From Lysobacteraceae bacterium (GTDB lineage: Bacteria > Pseudomonadota > Gammaproteobacteria > Nevskiales > Nevskiaceae), in contig PNMW01000046.1 in NCBI GenBank assembly GCA_013823855.1, forward strand, positions 1 to 64,000: a stretch of 64,000 bases of DNA. Direction: 5' to 3'. Each line of letters begins with the position of its first letter. Within the stretch, counting starts at the first letter, position 1. The translations under genes were made by a program, and so were the position numbers. Positions 45,226 to 54,354 of the stretch are shown here, piece by piece. The notes under the pieces were generated by a model. That model saw only the letters and a list, made by a program, of their open reading frames with translations. It searched no databases and was not told where the DNA came from.

Positions 45226-47006
45226 ACCTCCGCATCCTCCGGCACAGCTTCACGGCCTTCGCGCTGGTCACGCTGTCCGGGGCGGCGGCGGCAGCCGGTT
45301 CGGCGCAGGCTCTCGATTGGCCTGTCTATGGCCTCGACGCGGCCAGTCACCGTCTTGCCGCGATCACCGCGATCAATCCGAAGACGGTCGGCAGGCTGGT
45401 GCCGAAGTGGATCTACCAGAGCGGTGTCAACGGCAGCTTCCAGGCAACGCCGATCGTCGTCGATGGCCGCATGTACGTGTCGCTGCCGGGCGCCCATGTG
45501 GTGGCGCTCGATGCCAAGACCGGCCGCGAGCTGTGGCGCTACGAGCACGTCAAGCGGGTCGAGAAGATCTGCTGCGGCCCGGCCAATCGCGGTGTCGCGG
45601 TGTCGAAGGGGCGGGTGTTCGTCGGCACCGTCGACGCCCGGCTGATCGCGCTCGATGCCGCCACCGGCAAGCTGCTGTGGGACGTCGAGGTCGCCCGCAA
45701 CGACGGCACCGAGGAAACCGTGGCCGGGCTGGCCGCCGGCGATCAGCTCAAGGGCCAGAAGGTCAGCGGCGCTTCCGGGGTCGGTCTCGCCGCCGCGCCG
45801 CTGGTGTTCGAGGACCGGGTGATCATCGGCGCCAATGGCCTCGGCTACGGCCTGCATCTCGACAGCACGCGGCCCGGCGCACCACTGGGTGCCGTGGTCG
45901 GCCTGCCGGGCGCCTTTGGCGGCGTCGGCTTCCTCGCCGCCTTCGATGTCGCGACCGGCAAGCCGGTCTGGCGCTTCGACACCATCGCCAAGCCCGAGGA
46001 CGGCGGCTGGGAAGGTCGCTTTTCGGCGACCGCTGCCGATGGCGTGCCGCTGAGCCGGGACCTTGCTGCCGAGCGGGCGCTGGCCGAAACCCGCCGCGAT
46101 GCCTGGAAGAGCGGCGGCGGTTCGATCTATTCGACGCCGACCGTCGATCTCGCCACCGGCCTGATCTATTTCGGCGTCGGCAATCCGAGCCCGCAGATGA
46201 ACGGCGACGGTCGCCCGGGCGACAACCTCTACACCTCCAGCCTGGTCGCGATCGATGGCCGCAGCGGCCAGCGTCGCTGGCACTGGCAGCAGGTGCCGCA
46301 CGATCTGTGGGGCTATGACGTTGCCTCGCCTCCGGTGCTGATCGATGCCCACGTCGGCGGCAAGCGGGTGCCGGCGGTCGCGCAGGCGTCGAAGCTCGGC
46401 TGGATGTTCGTCCACGACCGCGCCGATGGCCGGCTGCTCTACAAGTCCGAAGCCTTCGTGCCGCAGTCCAACCTGTTCGCCCAGCCGACCCGTGAAGGCA
46501 TCACCATCGCGCCGGGCATCGGCGGCGGCGTCAACTGGTCGCCGGTGGCGGTCGATGCCACGCGCGGTCTGGCCTTCGTCGCCGCGATGCACATGCCGAC
46601 CACCTATACGGTCAAGGAAATTCCGGCCGCCGATGGCAAGCCGGCAGTGCCATATTTCGCCGCCGAGCCTTCGCAGGGCGAGCGCTGGGGCGTGCTGGCG
46701 GCGGTCGATCTGAAGCGCGACGGCACGCTGGCCTGGACCACCCGGACGCCGCAGCCGCTGATTGGCGGCGTGCTGGCGCTGAAGGGCGGGGTGGTGTTCA
46801 CCGGCGAAGGCGACGGCAATCTGTCGGCCTTCGATTCCACCACCGGCAAGCGACTCTGGCAATTCAACTGCGGCGCCGGTGCCAATGCGCCGCCGATCGC
46901 CTATGTCATCGATGGCAAGCCGTATGTGACGGTCGCTGCTGGCGGCAGCCAGATCTGGGGCTATCGACAGGGCGATGCCGTGGTGACCTTCGGTCTGCCG
47001 GACTGA
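45222..47006 (+). CDS. Second PQQ-type quinoprotein, divergent active site
   Basis: 594 residues with signal peptide. Repeated propeller W-motifs (ALDAKTGRELWRYEH, ALDAATGKLLWDVEV) and the vicinal pair Cys117-Cys118 (KICCGPANRG) place it among quinoprotein dehydrogenases. Two key sites differ: where a metal-binding Glu is expected the sequence is IGANGLGYG, and the motif around the catalytic Asp reads HDLWGYD, with Gly364 at the Asp position and Asp366 two residues on. It may use an altered mechanism, bind PQQ without catalysis, or belong to a subfamily where this is normal. It is coupled to the hydrolase by a 4-base overlap. Confidence 0.85.
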   Translation: MNLRILRHSFTAFALVTLSGAAAAAGSAQALDWPVYGLDAASHRLAAITAINPKTVGRLVPKWIYQSGVNGSFQATPIVVDGRMYVSLPGAHVVALDAKTGRELWRYEHVKRVEKICCGPANRGVAVSKGRVFVGTVDARLIALDAATGKLLWDVEVARNDGTEETVAGLAAGDQLKGQKVSGASGVGLAAAPLVFEDRVIIGANGLGYGLHLDSTRPGAPLGAVVGLPGAFGGVGFLAAFDVATGKPVWRFDTIAKPEDGGWEGRFSATAADGVPLSRDLAAERALAETRRDAWKSGGGSIYSTPTVDLATGLIYFGVGNPSPQMNGDGRPGDNLYTSSLVAIDGRSGQRRWHWQQVPHDLWGYDVASPPVLIDAHVGGKRVPAVAQASKLGWMFVHDRADGRLLYKSEAFVPQSNLFAQPTREGITIAPGIGGGVNWSPVAVDATRGLAFVAAMHMPTTYTVKEIPAADGKPAVPYFAAEPSQGERWGVLAAVDLKRDGTLAWTTRTPQPLIGGVLALKGGVVFTGEGDGNLSAFDSTTGKRLWQFNCGAGANAPPIAYVIDGKPYVTVAAGGSQIWGYRQGDAVVTFGLPD

Positions 47007-47224
47007 CCGGCACGCCGTGTCCGGTGCTTTGCGGGGCACGCGAGGGGCGAACCCTCGATCCGCCAGTTCCATCGTTATTCCTGCGCGTGTGAATGCAGAA
47101 TGCCAAGGCACGCCGAGTTTTCGTAACTTCGTTCCGGATTGACGCCGGAACGGCGGCATCGGCAGCAAAGAGCGTCGGAAGGCAGCGACGCGCCCCCAAG
47201 ACTGCATCACCATGAGGAGAACCC

Positions 47225-47878
47225 ATGAAGCTGATCAATTCCTTCGGTCCGAATCCGCGCGTCGTGCGCATGTTCCTCGCCGAGAAGGGCATCACCCTCG
47301 ACAAGCAGGACATCGACATCCTCGGCGCCGTCGACAACCGCCAGCCGGCCTATCTCGCGAAGAACCCAGGCGGCCAGACACCGGCGCTGGAATTGGACGA
47401 CGGCACCGTCATCGGCGAGACGGTGGCGATCTGCGAGTACCTCGAAGAGAAGTACCCGACGCCGGTGCTGGTCGGCGCGAACGCCAAGGAGCGCGCCGAG
47501 TCGCGCCAGTGGCAGCGTCGCGTCGAGCTGAACATCACCGAGCACATGTACAACGCCTTCCGCTACGCCGAAGGCTATGGCCTGTTCAAGGACCGCGTGC
47601 ACTGCATCCCGGTGGCCGCGCCGGAGATGAAGGTGTCGGCGCAGAAGTGGGTGAAGAAGGTCGACGGCCTGATCGCCGGCCGCAGCTTCATCGTCTGCAA
47701 CGAGATCCGCCTCGCCGACATCGTCCTGTACTGCTGCCTGGACTTCGTGAAGGATGTAGGCCAGCCGATCGACCCGGCGAACGTCAACGTCGCCGCCTGG
47801 TTCAAGCGCATGGACGCCCGTCCGAGCGCGGCGTCCAGCCTCAGCCCGAACTGGGCCGACGTGAAAATGCGCGGCTGA
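47225..47878 (+). CDS. Glutathione S-transferase
   Basis: 217 residues. The N-terminal thioredoxin-like domain begins KLINSFGPNPRVVRMFLAEKG and has the cis-Pro/glutathione motif NPGGQTPALELDDGTVIGETVAICEYLEE; the C-terminal helical domain ends with a normal GST pattern. It stands alone after the quinoprotein operon and is followed by a strong terminator. It may detoxify electrophilic aldehydes, but this is only context. Confidence 0.9.
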   Translation: MKLINSFGPNPRVVRMFLAEKGITLDKQDIDILGAVDNRQPAYLAKNPGGQTPALELDDGTVIGETVAICEYLEEKYPTPVLVGANAKERAESRQWQRRVELNITEHMYNAFRYAEGYGLFKDRVHCIPVAAPEMKVSAQKWVKKVDGLIAGRSFIVCNEIRLADIVLYCCLDFVKDVGQPIDPANVNVAAWFKRMDARPSAASSLSPNWADVKMRG

Positions 47879-47905
47879 TCGCCGCCCACCTTCGACCGCG
47901 GTCGG

Positions 47906-47939
47906 AAACCCGGCATCGCCTCGCGATGCCGGGTTTTTT
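47906..47939 (+). terminator. Intrinsic terminator after the GST gene
   Basis: AAACCCGGCATCGC (47906-47919) pairs with GCGATGCCGGGTTT (47923-47936), a 14-bp perfect stem with a 3-nt loop running into a T-run to 47939. Confidence 0.9.
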
Positions 47940-48115
47940 GCTGTCCGCGATCGCCGCCCGGCGGCGACGGTGCCGTCAAGGACATGGCCGATCGGCCAAT
48001 TCCGACGAGCGGCGCCGGTCGGAACATCAGGAAGCACTGGAAATGACGACAGCAGGTTATTCAAATTGCTACAGTTTCGGGACAAACTGTCGCCAGACCT
48101 GAAGCCATAGCCATC

Positions 48116-49189
48116 GTGATCGCCCCAATCCCCAGCCGGCCAGCGCCACATTCCCTGATCCGGGGCTTCGTCGTAATGCTGGGCATGCTGGTGATGGCGG
48201 CCGCCAATCCGGTGCAGGCAGCGTCGGCGACATCGTCGTCGGGCCGATCGGTCGACAAGCCGGGTACGGTCGCCAAGCCGGCGGCGCGGAAGTCTTCAGC
48301 CGTCGCATCGAAGTCGAAACCGAAGCAGAAGCCTGTCAAGCGCAAGCGCCGGAGCACCCGAAACGCGGCCCGCGTCGACGCCATCGACGACATGACCTTG
48401 CGCTCCAACAGCGTGCTGGTCGTCGATCAGGACAGCGGCGAACTGGTGGCGCTGAAGAACCCCGACACGGTGATGCCGATCGCGTCGCTGACCAAGATGA
48501 TGACCGCGCTGGTCGTGGTCGACGCGCACCTGCCGCTCGATGAAGTGCTGGAAATCGGCCCCGAAGACGTCGATACCGAACGCCATACCCACTCGCGCCT
48601 GTCGGTGGGCACCGAACTGCGCCGCGACGAGATGTTGCTGCTGGCGCTGATGTCATCGGAAAACCGCGCCGCCAAGGCGCTGGGCCGGCACTACCCCGGC
48701 GGCCGTACCGCGTTCATCGCCGCGATGAACGAGAAGGCGCGGACGCTGGGCATGACCCACACGCGCTTTGCCGATACCGCCGGGCTGTCGAACGGCAGCC
48801 AGTCGACCGCCCGCGATCTCCAGCACCTGATTCGCGCCGCGCATGCGCAGCCGCTGCTGCGGGCCTATTCGACGCAGCCGGAGGCGGACGTCAAGGTCAA
48901 GGGACGCACGCTGACCTTCGTCAACAGCAATCGTCTGGTTCGCAGCACCGGCGGCGACTGGCAGATCGACCTGCAGAAGACTGGCTTCACCAATGAAGCC
49001 GGTCGCTGCCTGATCATGCACGCCACGGTGCTGAGCCGCCGCCTGATGATGGTGTTCCTCGACTCCAACGGCACCATGACCCGCTACGCCGATGCCGCCC
49101 GCATTCGCCGGCAGCTGGAACTGCAGGCCAAGGTCGGCAGCAAGCCGGTCAAGACCCAGGAAGCCTCGGTGATCGGCGCCGCCTCCTGA
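48116..49189 (+). CDS. pbpG: D-alanyl-D-alanine endopeptidase (PBP7/8-like)
   Basis: 357 residues from a GTG start that keeps the positively charged N-region before the signal helix ending at PVQA. A Lys/Arg-rich linker (residues ~55-85) precedes the penicillin-binding domain with SxxK as SLTK, SxN as SEN and KTG in LQKTGFTN. It cleaves D-Ala-mDAP cross-links in the periplasm. An inverted repeat ACAGTTT/AAACTGT (48071-48090) lies just upstream of the start. Confidence 0.88.
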   Translation: MIAPIPSRPAPHSLIRGFVVMLGMLVMAAANPVQAASATSSSGRSVDKPGTVAKPAARKSSAVASKSKPKQKPVKRKRRSTRNAARVDAIDDMTLRSNSVLVVDQDSGELVALKNPDTVMPIASLTKMMTALVVVDAHLPLDEVLEIGPEDVDTERHTHSRLSVGTELRRDEMLLLALMSSENRAAKALGRHYPGGRTAFIAAMNEKARTLGMTHTRFADTAGLSNGSQSTARDLQHLIRAAHAQPLLRAYSTQPEADVKVKGRTLTFVNSNRLVRSTGGDWQIDLQKTGFTNEAGRCLIMHATVLSRRLMMVFLDSNGTMTRYADAARIRRQLELQAKVGSKPVKTQEASVIGAAS

Positions 49190-49386
49190 GCCGGGAATCG
49201 CGCGCGGCTGTCGCGGTCCGAGGGCTGCGATGCCGCCGGGCCGAGAACCGTTGATCGTGCCGACGGCCTCTGTGGTCGACACGCGCCGCCGTCCCTCGTC
49301 CGACCCCTGATCATTGGCGAGCGGGCGACAAGCCGGTGTCGCTCGGGGCATGATCGGCACCGGGTGCCGATGCAATGGAGGCGGCC

Positions 49387-49884
49387 ATGACAGGAACTGC
49401 AGCAGTGCGATCCTTGCTCGGTGCGTTGGCGATCAGCGCGCTGGCCTGCGGCGCCGCGCCGCAGGCGCTGGCCGAGACAGCGCCGACGACCCGGCCGGCG
49501 ACCGAAGCGCCATCCAAGGCCAAGCCGCGCAAGCCGGTCCGGCGCAAGGCCGCCGCACCGAAATCGCGTGCATCCAGGCTCGACCTGACGGTGCGCGACC
49601 TGCCGGAAATGCCGCGTTCGACGCCGGGCGCGCCGACGTTCGTAGCGCCCATCGACGGCGCGGCGCCCGCGATCGTCGACCGTCGCGGCGCCGATTCCGG
49701 CATCACCGCTGCCGAGCGCGTCGCCGAGACCTACCGGACCGAGCCGCTGTTCCAGTCCGAACAGAAGCTGCAGATCCTCGACGCCGAAGTGCCGGTGTCG
49801 GTGAGGCTCGGCAAATGGAAGACGTCGGAGGAGTCGAAGGCGCTGGGCCTGTCGGCGACGGTGCCGCTGACCGGCACGAAGTAA
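49387..49884 (+). CDS. Secreted hypothetical protein with basic linker
   Basis: 165 residues from the ATG at 49387, preceded by GGAGG. A signal peptide ends near ALAE. A Lys/Arg/Pro/Ala-rich stretch follows (residues ~35-65), then about 100 residues without a recognised domain. The basic linker resembles that of the upstream PBP7-like protein, which suggests cell-wall contact, but no function can be assigned. It lies 197 bp after pbpG. Confidence 0.65.
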   Translation: MTGTAAVRSLLGALAISALACGAAPQALAETAPTTRPATEAPSKAKPRKPVRRKAAAPKSRASRLDLTVRDLPEMPRSTPGAPTFVAPIDGAAPAIVDRRGADSGITAAERVAETYRTEPLFQSEQKLQILDAEVPVSVRLGKWKTSEESKALGLSATVPLTGTK

Positions 49885-49928
49885 GCCTGCAGACGCAGCG
49901 CTGCTGCGGATCCGTCGCCAGGTTCGCG

Positions 49929-50651
49929 TCAGCGCTCGAAGGACTCCAGTTCCATCGTCACCTCGCCGCCGACGATCTGGGTGGTGTCCAGTGGTTCGAC
50001 CCGCTGCAGCTTGATCAGGCCGACGCCGGGCGCGTACCACTCGGTGTGCTTGATCACCACTTCGGAGCCTCCGAGGCGCGGATCGGCCAGCACATGGATC
50101 AGCGCGTCGCCCTCGGCCTTGATGCAGTGCTTGAAGGTGCCGGCCGGCACGGTCACTTCCTCGTCGACGGCGGTGATCTTCATCGCCAGCGTGAAGCGCA
50201 CCGATTCGTGGTGCAGGAAGCGCTCACGGAACGGCACGGCGCGTTCGAGGATGAACGGCTGGCTCGGCTGCTCCCAGCTGTCACCGAGCTTCGGCGCAAC
50301 CGGCAGCACGGTGCGCGCGACTCCGTCGTCGCGCGGCTCGATCTCCACGGTCGTGCGCAGCGCCGAACGGACGATGTTGCCGTCGACCAGCTTCAGCCAG
50401 TACTCGGTGCCGAGGCTGTTGCGACGCAGCCAGTAGGTGTCGCCGTCCCGCTCTCGTGGTCCGGCGCTGGTGATCTCGAAGGTTTCGGTCTTTTCACCCA
50501 GCGGATTGGTTTCGTGCAGCGTGTACGACCAGTGGCGCCCGGATTCCAGCGGGAAGTACGGCGTGTCGGGCGCGCTGCCGCAGGCGGCGAGCCACAGGCT
50601 GGTCGCGGCGGTCAGCATCAGGCGCAGGGTCATCATCGCGGCGCGCCTCAC
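49929..50651 (-). CDS. Hypothetical lipoprotein
   Basis: 240 residues with a signal helix and lipobox LAAC near residue 24. The body is beta-rich and starts YFPLESGRHWSYTLHETNPLGEKTETFEI, a pattern shared with many uncharacterised periplasmic proteins. It is the last gene of a minus-strand chain with an ExbB/ExbD-like pair and overlaps the preceding gene by four bases. The start could be one of several early Met codons. Confidence 0.65.
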   Translation of the reverse strand: MRRAAMMTLRLMLTAATSLWLAACGSAPDTPYFPLESGRHWSYTLHETNPLGEKTETFEITSAGPRERDGDTYWLRRNSLGTEYWLKLVDGNIVRSALRTTVEIEPRDDGVARTVLPVAPKLGDSWEQPSQPFILERAVPFRERFLHHESVRFTLAMKITAVDEEVTVPAGTFKHCIKAEGDALIHVLADPRLGGSEVVIKHTEWYAPGVGLIKLQRVEPLDTTQIVGGEVTMELESFER

Positions 50652-51163
50652 TTTTCGGGAAGCGCCGGATCGGGCAGATCGGCCAGCGAGAAGTTCGCCG
50701 CGCCAGCGCTGCGCTTGGCGTCCGATATCACGTTCGACTTGTTGCGCGGCCCCGCCTTGCGGCCGATCTGCGGCAGGCCTTGCTGGCGCTGTCGCTCGCG
50801 GGCGTCCTGGATCTGCTTGTGATCCTCCGGCTGGTACGGCAGTTCGTAGCCGCGCGGCTCCGGCGCCGGGCCGTCAGGTGTCAGTTCGGTGGCCCAGATG
50901 TGGATCAGGCCGGGATCGCCGGTCGCGGCGTTCGGCTCGCGAACGCTGGCGGCGTGGTACAGGAAGCGGTCGGGCAGGTCGGCGCGGGTCGGCCATCCGG
51001 CCATCCGCTTCCAGCCCTGCTGGCTCAGGATCGCCGCGCCGACGAAGCCGACGATCAGCAGCGTCTTCAGCCGCGCCGACAGCGAGGTGCGGATCAGCAG
51101 CGCAAGCGCCAGCAGCACCAGCAGGAAGTACAGCAAGGACAGCAGCACGAGGCCTTGTGACAT
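50648..51163 (-). CDS. Hypothetical protein with two N-terminal membrane helices
   Basis: 171 residues. Hydrophobic segments at ~4-24 and ~33-48 precede a soluble, Pro-rich part with GLIHIWATELTPDG. The fold is not recognised. It lies between the ExbD-like gene (30 bp upstream) and the lipoprotein gene (4-base overlap), so it is probably part of the same membrane complex. Confidence 0.6.
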   Translation of the reverse strand: MSQGLVLLSLLYFLLVLLALALLIRTSLSARLKTLLIVGFVGAAILSQQGWKRMAGWPTRADLPDRFLYHAASVREPNAATGDPGLIHIWATELTPDGPAPEPRGYELPYQPEDHKQIQDARERQRQQGLPQIGRKAGPRNKSNVISDAKRSAGAANFSLADLPDPALPEK

Positions 51164-51193
51164 GGACGGATAGGTTCGGTAGGGAAAGGGGCG

Positions 51194-51808
51194 TCAGTCG
51201 CGCGACTTGACCAGCGACTTCTGCAGCGTGTTGACGTTGATGATGTTGCCGTCCTCGGTCACGGTGAACCGCACGGCGGTCTTTTCCTCGCCCTGCCGGG
51301 TCAGCATGATCGTGTCGTAGTAGATGACGGTGAGCACCGGATTGACCTTGACGACGTTGACCTGCACCGGCACCGGGCCTGCCGAGGTCGACTTGTAGTT
51401 GTTGATGTTCACCGTGTACTCGCCTGGCGCCTTGCCGCGCAAGGTGACGACTTCCTGATTCAGCGGGTTGATGATCTTCTGGCCGTTGACGGTGATGGTG
51501 TCATTGGCAACACCCCGGTCGTCGCGGTCCAGATGCATCTGCCCCGAATCCGGGTGACGGAACCAGACGACGTCGCCGTCGCCGCCTTCGACCCAGGTAT
51601 CGATGTCGTCTTCCGAACCATCCGGCCAGGTGGTGGTGACGATGAACTCGGCCTTGGTGTCGATCAGCCCGGTCTTCTTCGACGGCGGGTTGAGGAACAG
51701 CAGGGTCAGGAACAGCAGCATCGTGAAGCCCATCAGGGCGTTGAACAGCAGATCCGTGAACGGATCTTCCTCATAGTGCTTGCGATTGCTGGAACGGCGG
51801 GCGGCCAT
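51194..51808 (-). CDS. ExbD/TolR-like membrane protein with large periplasmic domain
   Basis: 204 residues. A short basic cytoplasmic end leads into one membrane helix (residues ~22-43) preceded by PFTDLLFNALMGF, which matches the ExbD/TolR pattern PxxDxxF with the proton-carrying Asp at position 19. The periplasmic part is beta-rich and longer than in ExbD, and it does not look like a peptidoglycan-binding OmpA domain. It starts four bases after the ExbB-like gene. Confidence 0.7.
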   Translation of the reverse strand: MAARRSSNRKHYEEDPFTDLLFNALMGFTMLLFLTLLFLNPPSKKTGLIDTKAEFIVTTTWPDGSEDDIDTWVEGGDGDVVWFRHPDSGQMHLDRDDRGVANDTITVNGQKIINPLNQEVVTLRGKAPGEYTVNINNYKSTSAGPVPVQVNVVKVNPVLTVIYYDTIMLTRQGEEKTAVRFTVTEDGNIINVNTLQKSLVKSRD

Positions 51809-51812
51809 CGGA

Positions 51813-52520
51813 TCAGTCCGCAGAGCGGTGATCTGCGTCCGGCAAGGTGATGATCAGCGCGAACAGCCGGTCCGCCGCCCGATCGACGACCAGCATCTGG
51901 ATGCCGATCATCATCGAGCCGACCAGGCCGACGATGGTTGTGTACAGCGACACCTTCATGCCGATGCCCATGCCGCGGATCAGCGTATCGAGGCCCTGCG
52001 ATTGCAGATCGTTGGCGCTGCCGATCGACGCCAGCATGATCACGAAGCCGATCACGGTACCGAGCAGGCCGAGCTTGATCTGCAGGCCGGCCGAGAACCA
52101 CCCGAGTTCGGTGCGGCCCTTGATTCGCTCGTGCAGCAGGTCGCCGAGTGCGGTGGCGTCGGCCCCGCGCAGCGCGCGGCGTTCGTCGAGGTAGTCGGTG
52201 GCCCAACTGGCACCGTCGTGCGTCAGCCCCTGGTGCAGGCGTTTCCAGATCGTGTGCTGACGCGCCATCTCGAAGGCCAGCGCGCCGCAGTACAGCGACG
52301 ACAGCACGAACAGCACGATGATGCCGAAGGTCAGCCAGGTCGGATCGCCAAACGCGAGCAGCGACAGCCAGCCGAGATCGTGGCTGACGTAGAGGCCATA
52401 GGCGATGCCGCCGAATACCAGCAGCCAGCGATGCCAGGCGGCACCGGTCGGGTCATCGCTGCGAAGCGATTCCGCGCGATCAGGCGCGCGGGCCGAAGCT
52501 GTCCGTCGAAATGCTTTCAT
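51813..52520 (-). CDS. MotA/TolQ/ExbB-family proton channel subunit
   Basis: 235 residues with helices near 29-55, 62-86, 147-168 and 190-210. The last two contain GLLGTVIGFVIM and GMKVSLYTTIVGLVGSMMIG, the conserved pore helices of MotA/TolQ/ExbB. With the ExbD-like neighbour it should form a proton-driven stator-like complex. Neither tonB nor tolA is nearby. The ATG at 52520 lies 41 bases inside the 3' end of the flavocytochrome gene; no good later start is seen. Confidence 0.75.
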   Translation of the reverse strand: MKAFRRTASARAPDRAESLRSDDPTGAAWHRWLLVFGGIAYGLYVSHDLGWLSLLAFGDPTWLTFGIIVLFVLSSLYCGALAFEMARQHTIWKRLHQGLTHDGASWATDYLDERRALRGADATALGDLLHERIKGRTELGWFSAGLQIKLGLLGTVIGFVIMLASIGSANDLQSQGLDTLIRGMGIGMKVSLYTTIVGLVGSMMIGIQMLVVDRAADRLFALIITLPDADHRSAD

Positions 52521-53757
52521 ACCAGTCGAAGGCTTGGGCCGCCTCGCGTTGCCGCTGCCCGTCCGGCGGGTTCAGCGGACTGACCCCTTCGGAGACGATG
52601 GCGATGCGGCCGCTGGCAGCGGAATAGAAACCGGATACCGAGATCGCCGCATCGCGCGCGACCAGGGAATAACAGGTGTTGATCATGCGGGCATCGGGGG
52701 CCGGACGGCCATCGAGGGCCGCCGCTATCGCCGCCGCGCAGAGCTTGGCCTGCGAGTTCGCGGCGAACGCGGACTTCGGCATCGGGGCAGCGATCACCGC
52801 ATCGCCGAGCACGTGAATCGCCGCGTGGCGGGTCGACTCGAAGGTCTGCGGGTTCACCGGGCACCAGCCGGATTCATCGACCAGATCGGCGGTGTCGGCA
52901 ATGCCGGCCGCTTTCTGCGCCGGCACGATCGACGCCAGATGGGTGCCGATCGACGTTGTCTGATCGCGCAGCCAGATTTCGCCGGTCGCCGGGTCGACAC
53001 GCACCACCTCGCCACCCTTCGCGCGGCTGATCCACTCGATCATCCCGCCATAGCGTTCGTCCCATTCGGCGAGGAACAGCGGCCGCTTGGTGAAATCATC
53101 CTTGGCGTCGGCGATCAGGATCTTGCAGCGCTTGCGGCCGGTGTTGATCAGATGCTCGGCGATCAGGCTGGTGCGCTCGTACGGGCCGGGCGGGCAACGG
53201 TAGGGGTTGGCCGGCGCGCTGATCAGCACCGTGCCGCCATCGGGCACGGCGTCGATGCGGTCGCGCAGGGCCTGCACCTGGGCATCGCCGGTCCAGGCAT
53301 GCGGCATCGTCGCCGAGCGTTCCGGCGTCAGTCCTTCGATCGCGCCCCAGCGCATCGCGATGCCCGGCGACAGCACGATGCGATCGGCCTGCAGCCGCTT
53401 GCCGCCGACAACGCGCACCGTCTTCGTGACCGGATCGATCGCCGTGACTTCATCAACGAGCGTCCGCACGCCATGCGCGCGGCCGATATCGGCGGTGCTG
53501 CGCGTGATGCTGGCGACACTTCTCAGGCCGGTGATCGCCAGATTGGTGAACGGCCCGGTGCACCAGTGCGCGCGAGCATCGATCAGCAGGATGTCGGTGC
53601 GGGGCGACAAGGCTCGCAGCGTCTTCGCGAACGTCGCACCGCCGAAGCCGGCGCCGATCACGATCACCCGGGCTTTCGGCCGGGCCAGCGCCGGCGCTGC
53701 CGTGCCGAGGCAGGCGAGGGCAGCGGACTGCAGCCAGCGGCGGCGCGAGCGGTTCAT
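52480..53757 (-). CDS. fccB: Flavocytochrome c sulfide dehydrogenase-type flavoprotein
   Basis: 425 residues. A twin-arginine signal (SRRRWLQSAAL) suggests folded export. The FAD motif is GAGFGG. The redox disulfide cysteines of FccB are visible as Cys188 in PYRCPPGPYER and Cys299 in SGWCPVNPQTFES. The site of covalent FAD attachment is altered: Cys66 lies six residues before the conserved Asn instead of four, so FAD may be non-covalent. It probably oxidises sulfide or a related thiol and passes electrons to the cytochrome encoded just upstream. Confidence 0.85.
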   Translation of the reverse strand: MNRSRRRWLQSAALACLGTAAPALARPKARVIVIGAGFGGATFAKTLRALSPRTDILLIDARAHWCTGPFTNLAITGLRSVASITRSTADIGRAHGVRTLVDEVTAIDPVTKTVRVVGGKRLQADRIVLSPGIAMRWGAIEGLTPERSATMPHAWTGDAQVQALRDRIDAVPDGGTVLISAPANPYRCPPGPYERTSLIAEHLINTGRKRCKILIADAKDDFTKRPLFLAEWDERYGGMIEWISRAKGGEVVRVDPATGEIWLRDQTTSIGTHLASIVPAQKAAGIADTADLVDESGWCPVNPQTFESTRHAAIHVLGDAVIAAPMPKSAFAANSQAKLCAAAIAAALDGRPAPDARMINTCYSLVARDAAISVSGFYSAASGRIAIVSEGVSPLNPPDGQRQREAAQAFDWYESISTDSFGPRA

Positions 53758-54065
53758 CGCGCGGTGGGTGTCCCGAGCTCGGCGGCCAGCGCGTCGATTT
53801 CGGCATCCGTCAGGGCTTCCGCAAAGCGCGCCATGATCGCGCCCGGCTCCGGCGCGTCGCGTGCCGCCCGCAGGCTGGCCGCGATCCTCGACGCCGGGTA
53901 GCCCGCCAGCGACGGCATCGATGCCGCATTCACCGCCTTCTGATGGCAGCCCTGGCAGGACAAGGCCAGCGGCGACCATGCTTTCGTCGGCGCAGCCGTC
54001 ACGGAGCCTGCCATCAGCAGGCAGGCGGTCGGCAGCGTGACAAGGTAGAACACAGGTGAACGCAT
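53754..54065 (-). CDS. fccA: Monoheme cytochrome c subunit of the flavocytochrome
   Basis: 103 residues, signal peptide ending near TAAP. One heme site CQGCH (Cys37, Cys40, His41) and PSLAGYPASRIAASLRAARD, a common helix in FccA/SoxX-like small cytochromes. It overlaps fccB by four bases, so the pair is coupled. Only one heme is present, unlike the diheme subunit of purple sulfur bacteria. Confidence 0.82.
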   Translation of the reverse strand: MRSPVFYLVTLPTACLLMAGSVTAAPTKAWSPLALSCQGCHQKAVNAASMPSLAGYPASRIAASLRAARDAPEPGAIMARFAEALTDAEIDALAAELGTPTAR

Positions 54066-54354
54066 GGTCGGCGCGGACAGCAGTAAGCGTGCCGTGGGAA
54101 CGAGCCGGCAGCATAGCCAGCAAGCCCTTGTTTGTGCGGGCGAATCGACGGATGTCGGGTCAACCCTCGGCAGGCCGCTGTCACGAAAGCGGGACAGCGG
54201 CTGTCTCCATTCCTCACGTCACGCGCGAAGGAATTCCTGCCTTTCGATGCATCGACTAAGCTCGTTCGGTCTCTGACGGTAACGCTGCAAGCATCCATGA
54301 ACGGCTGGACGGATTTCCGGCTTCGCACTCGACACGCGCACAGGGCAGGCAACT

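Noticed and set aside
49929-52520. Zorya-type or other MotAB-like defence system
   Set aside because: The ExbB-like protein lacks a long cytoplasmic tail, the ExbD-like protein lacks an OmpA-type domain, and no helicase or nuclease gene is linked.
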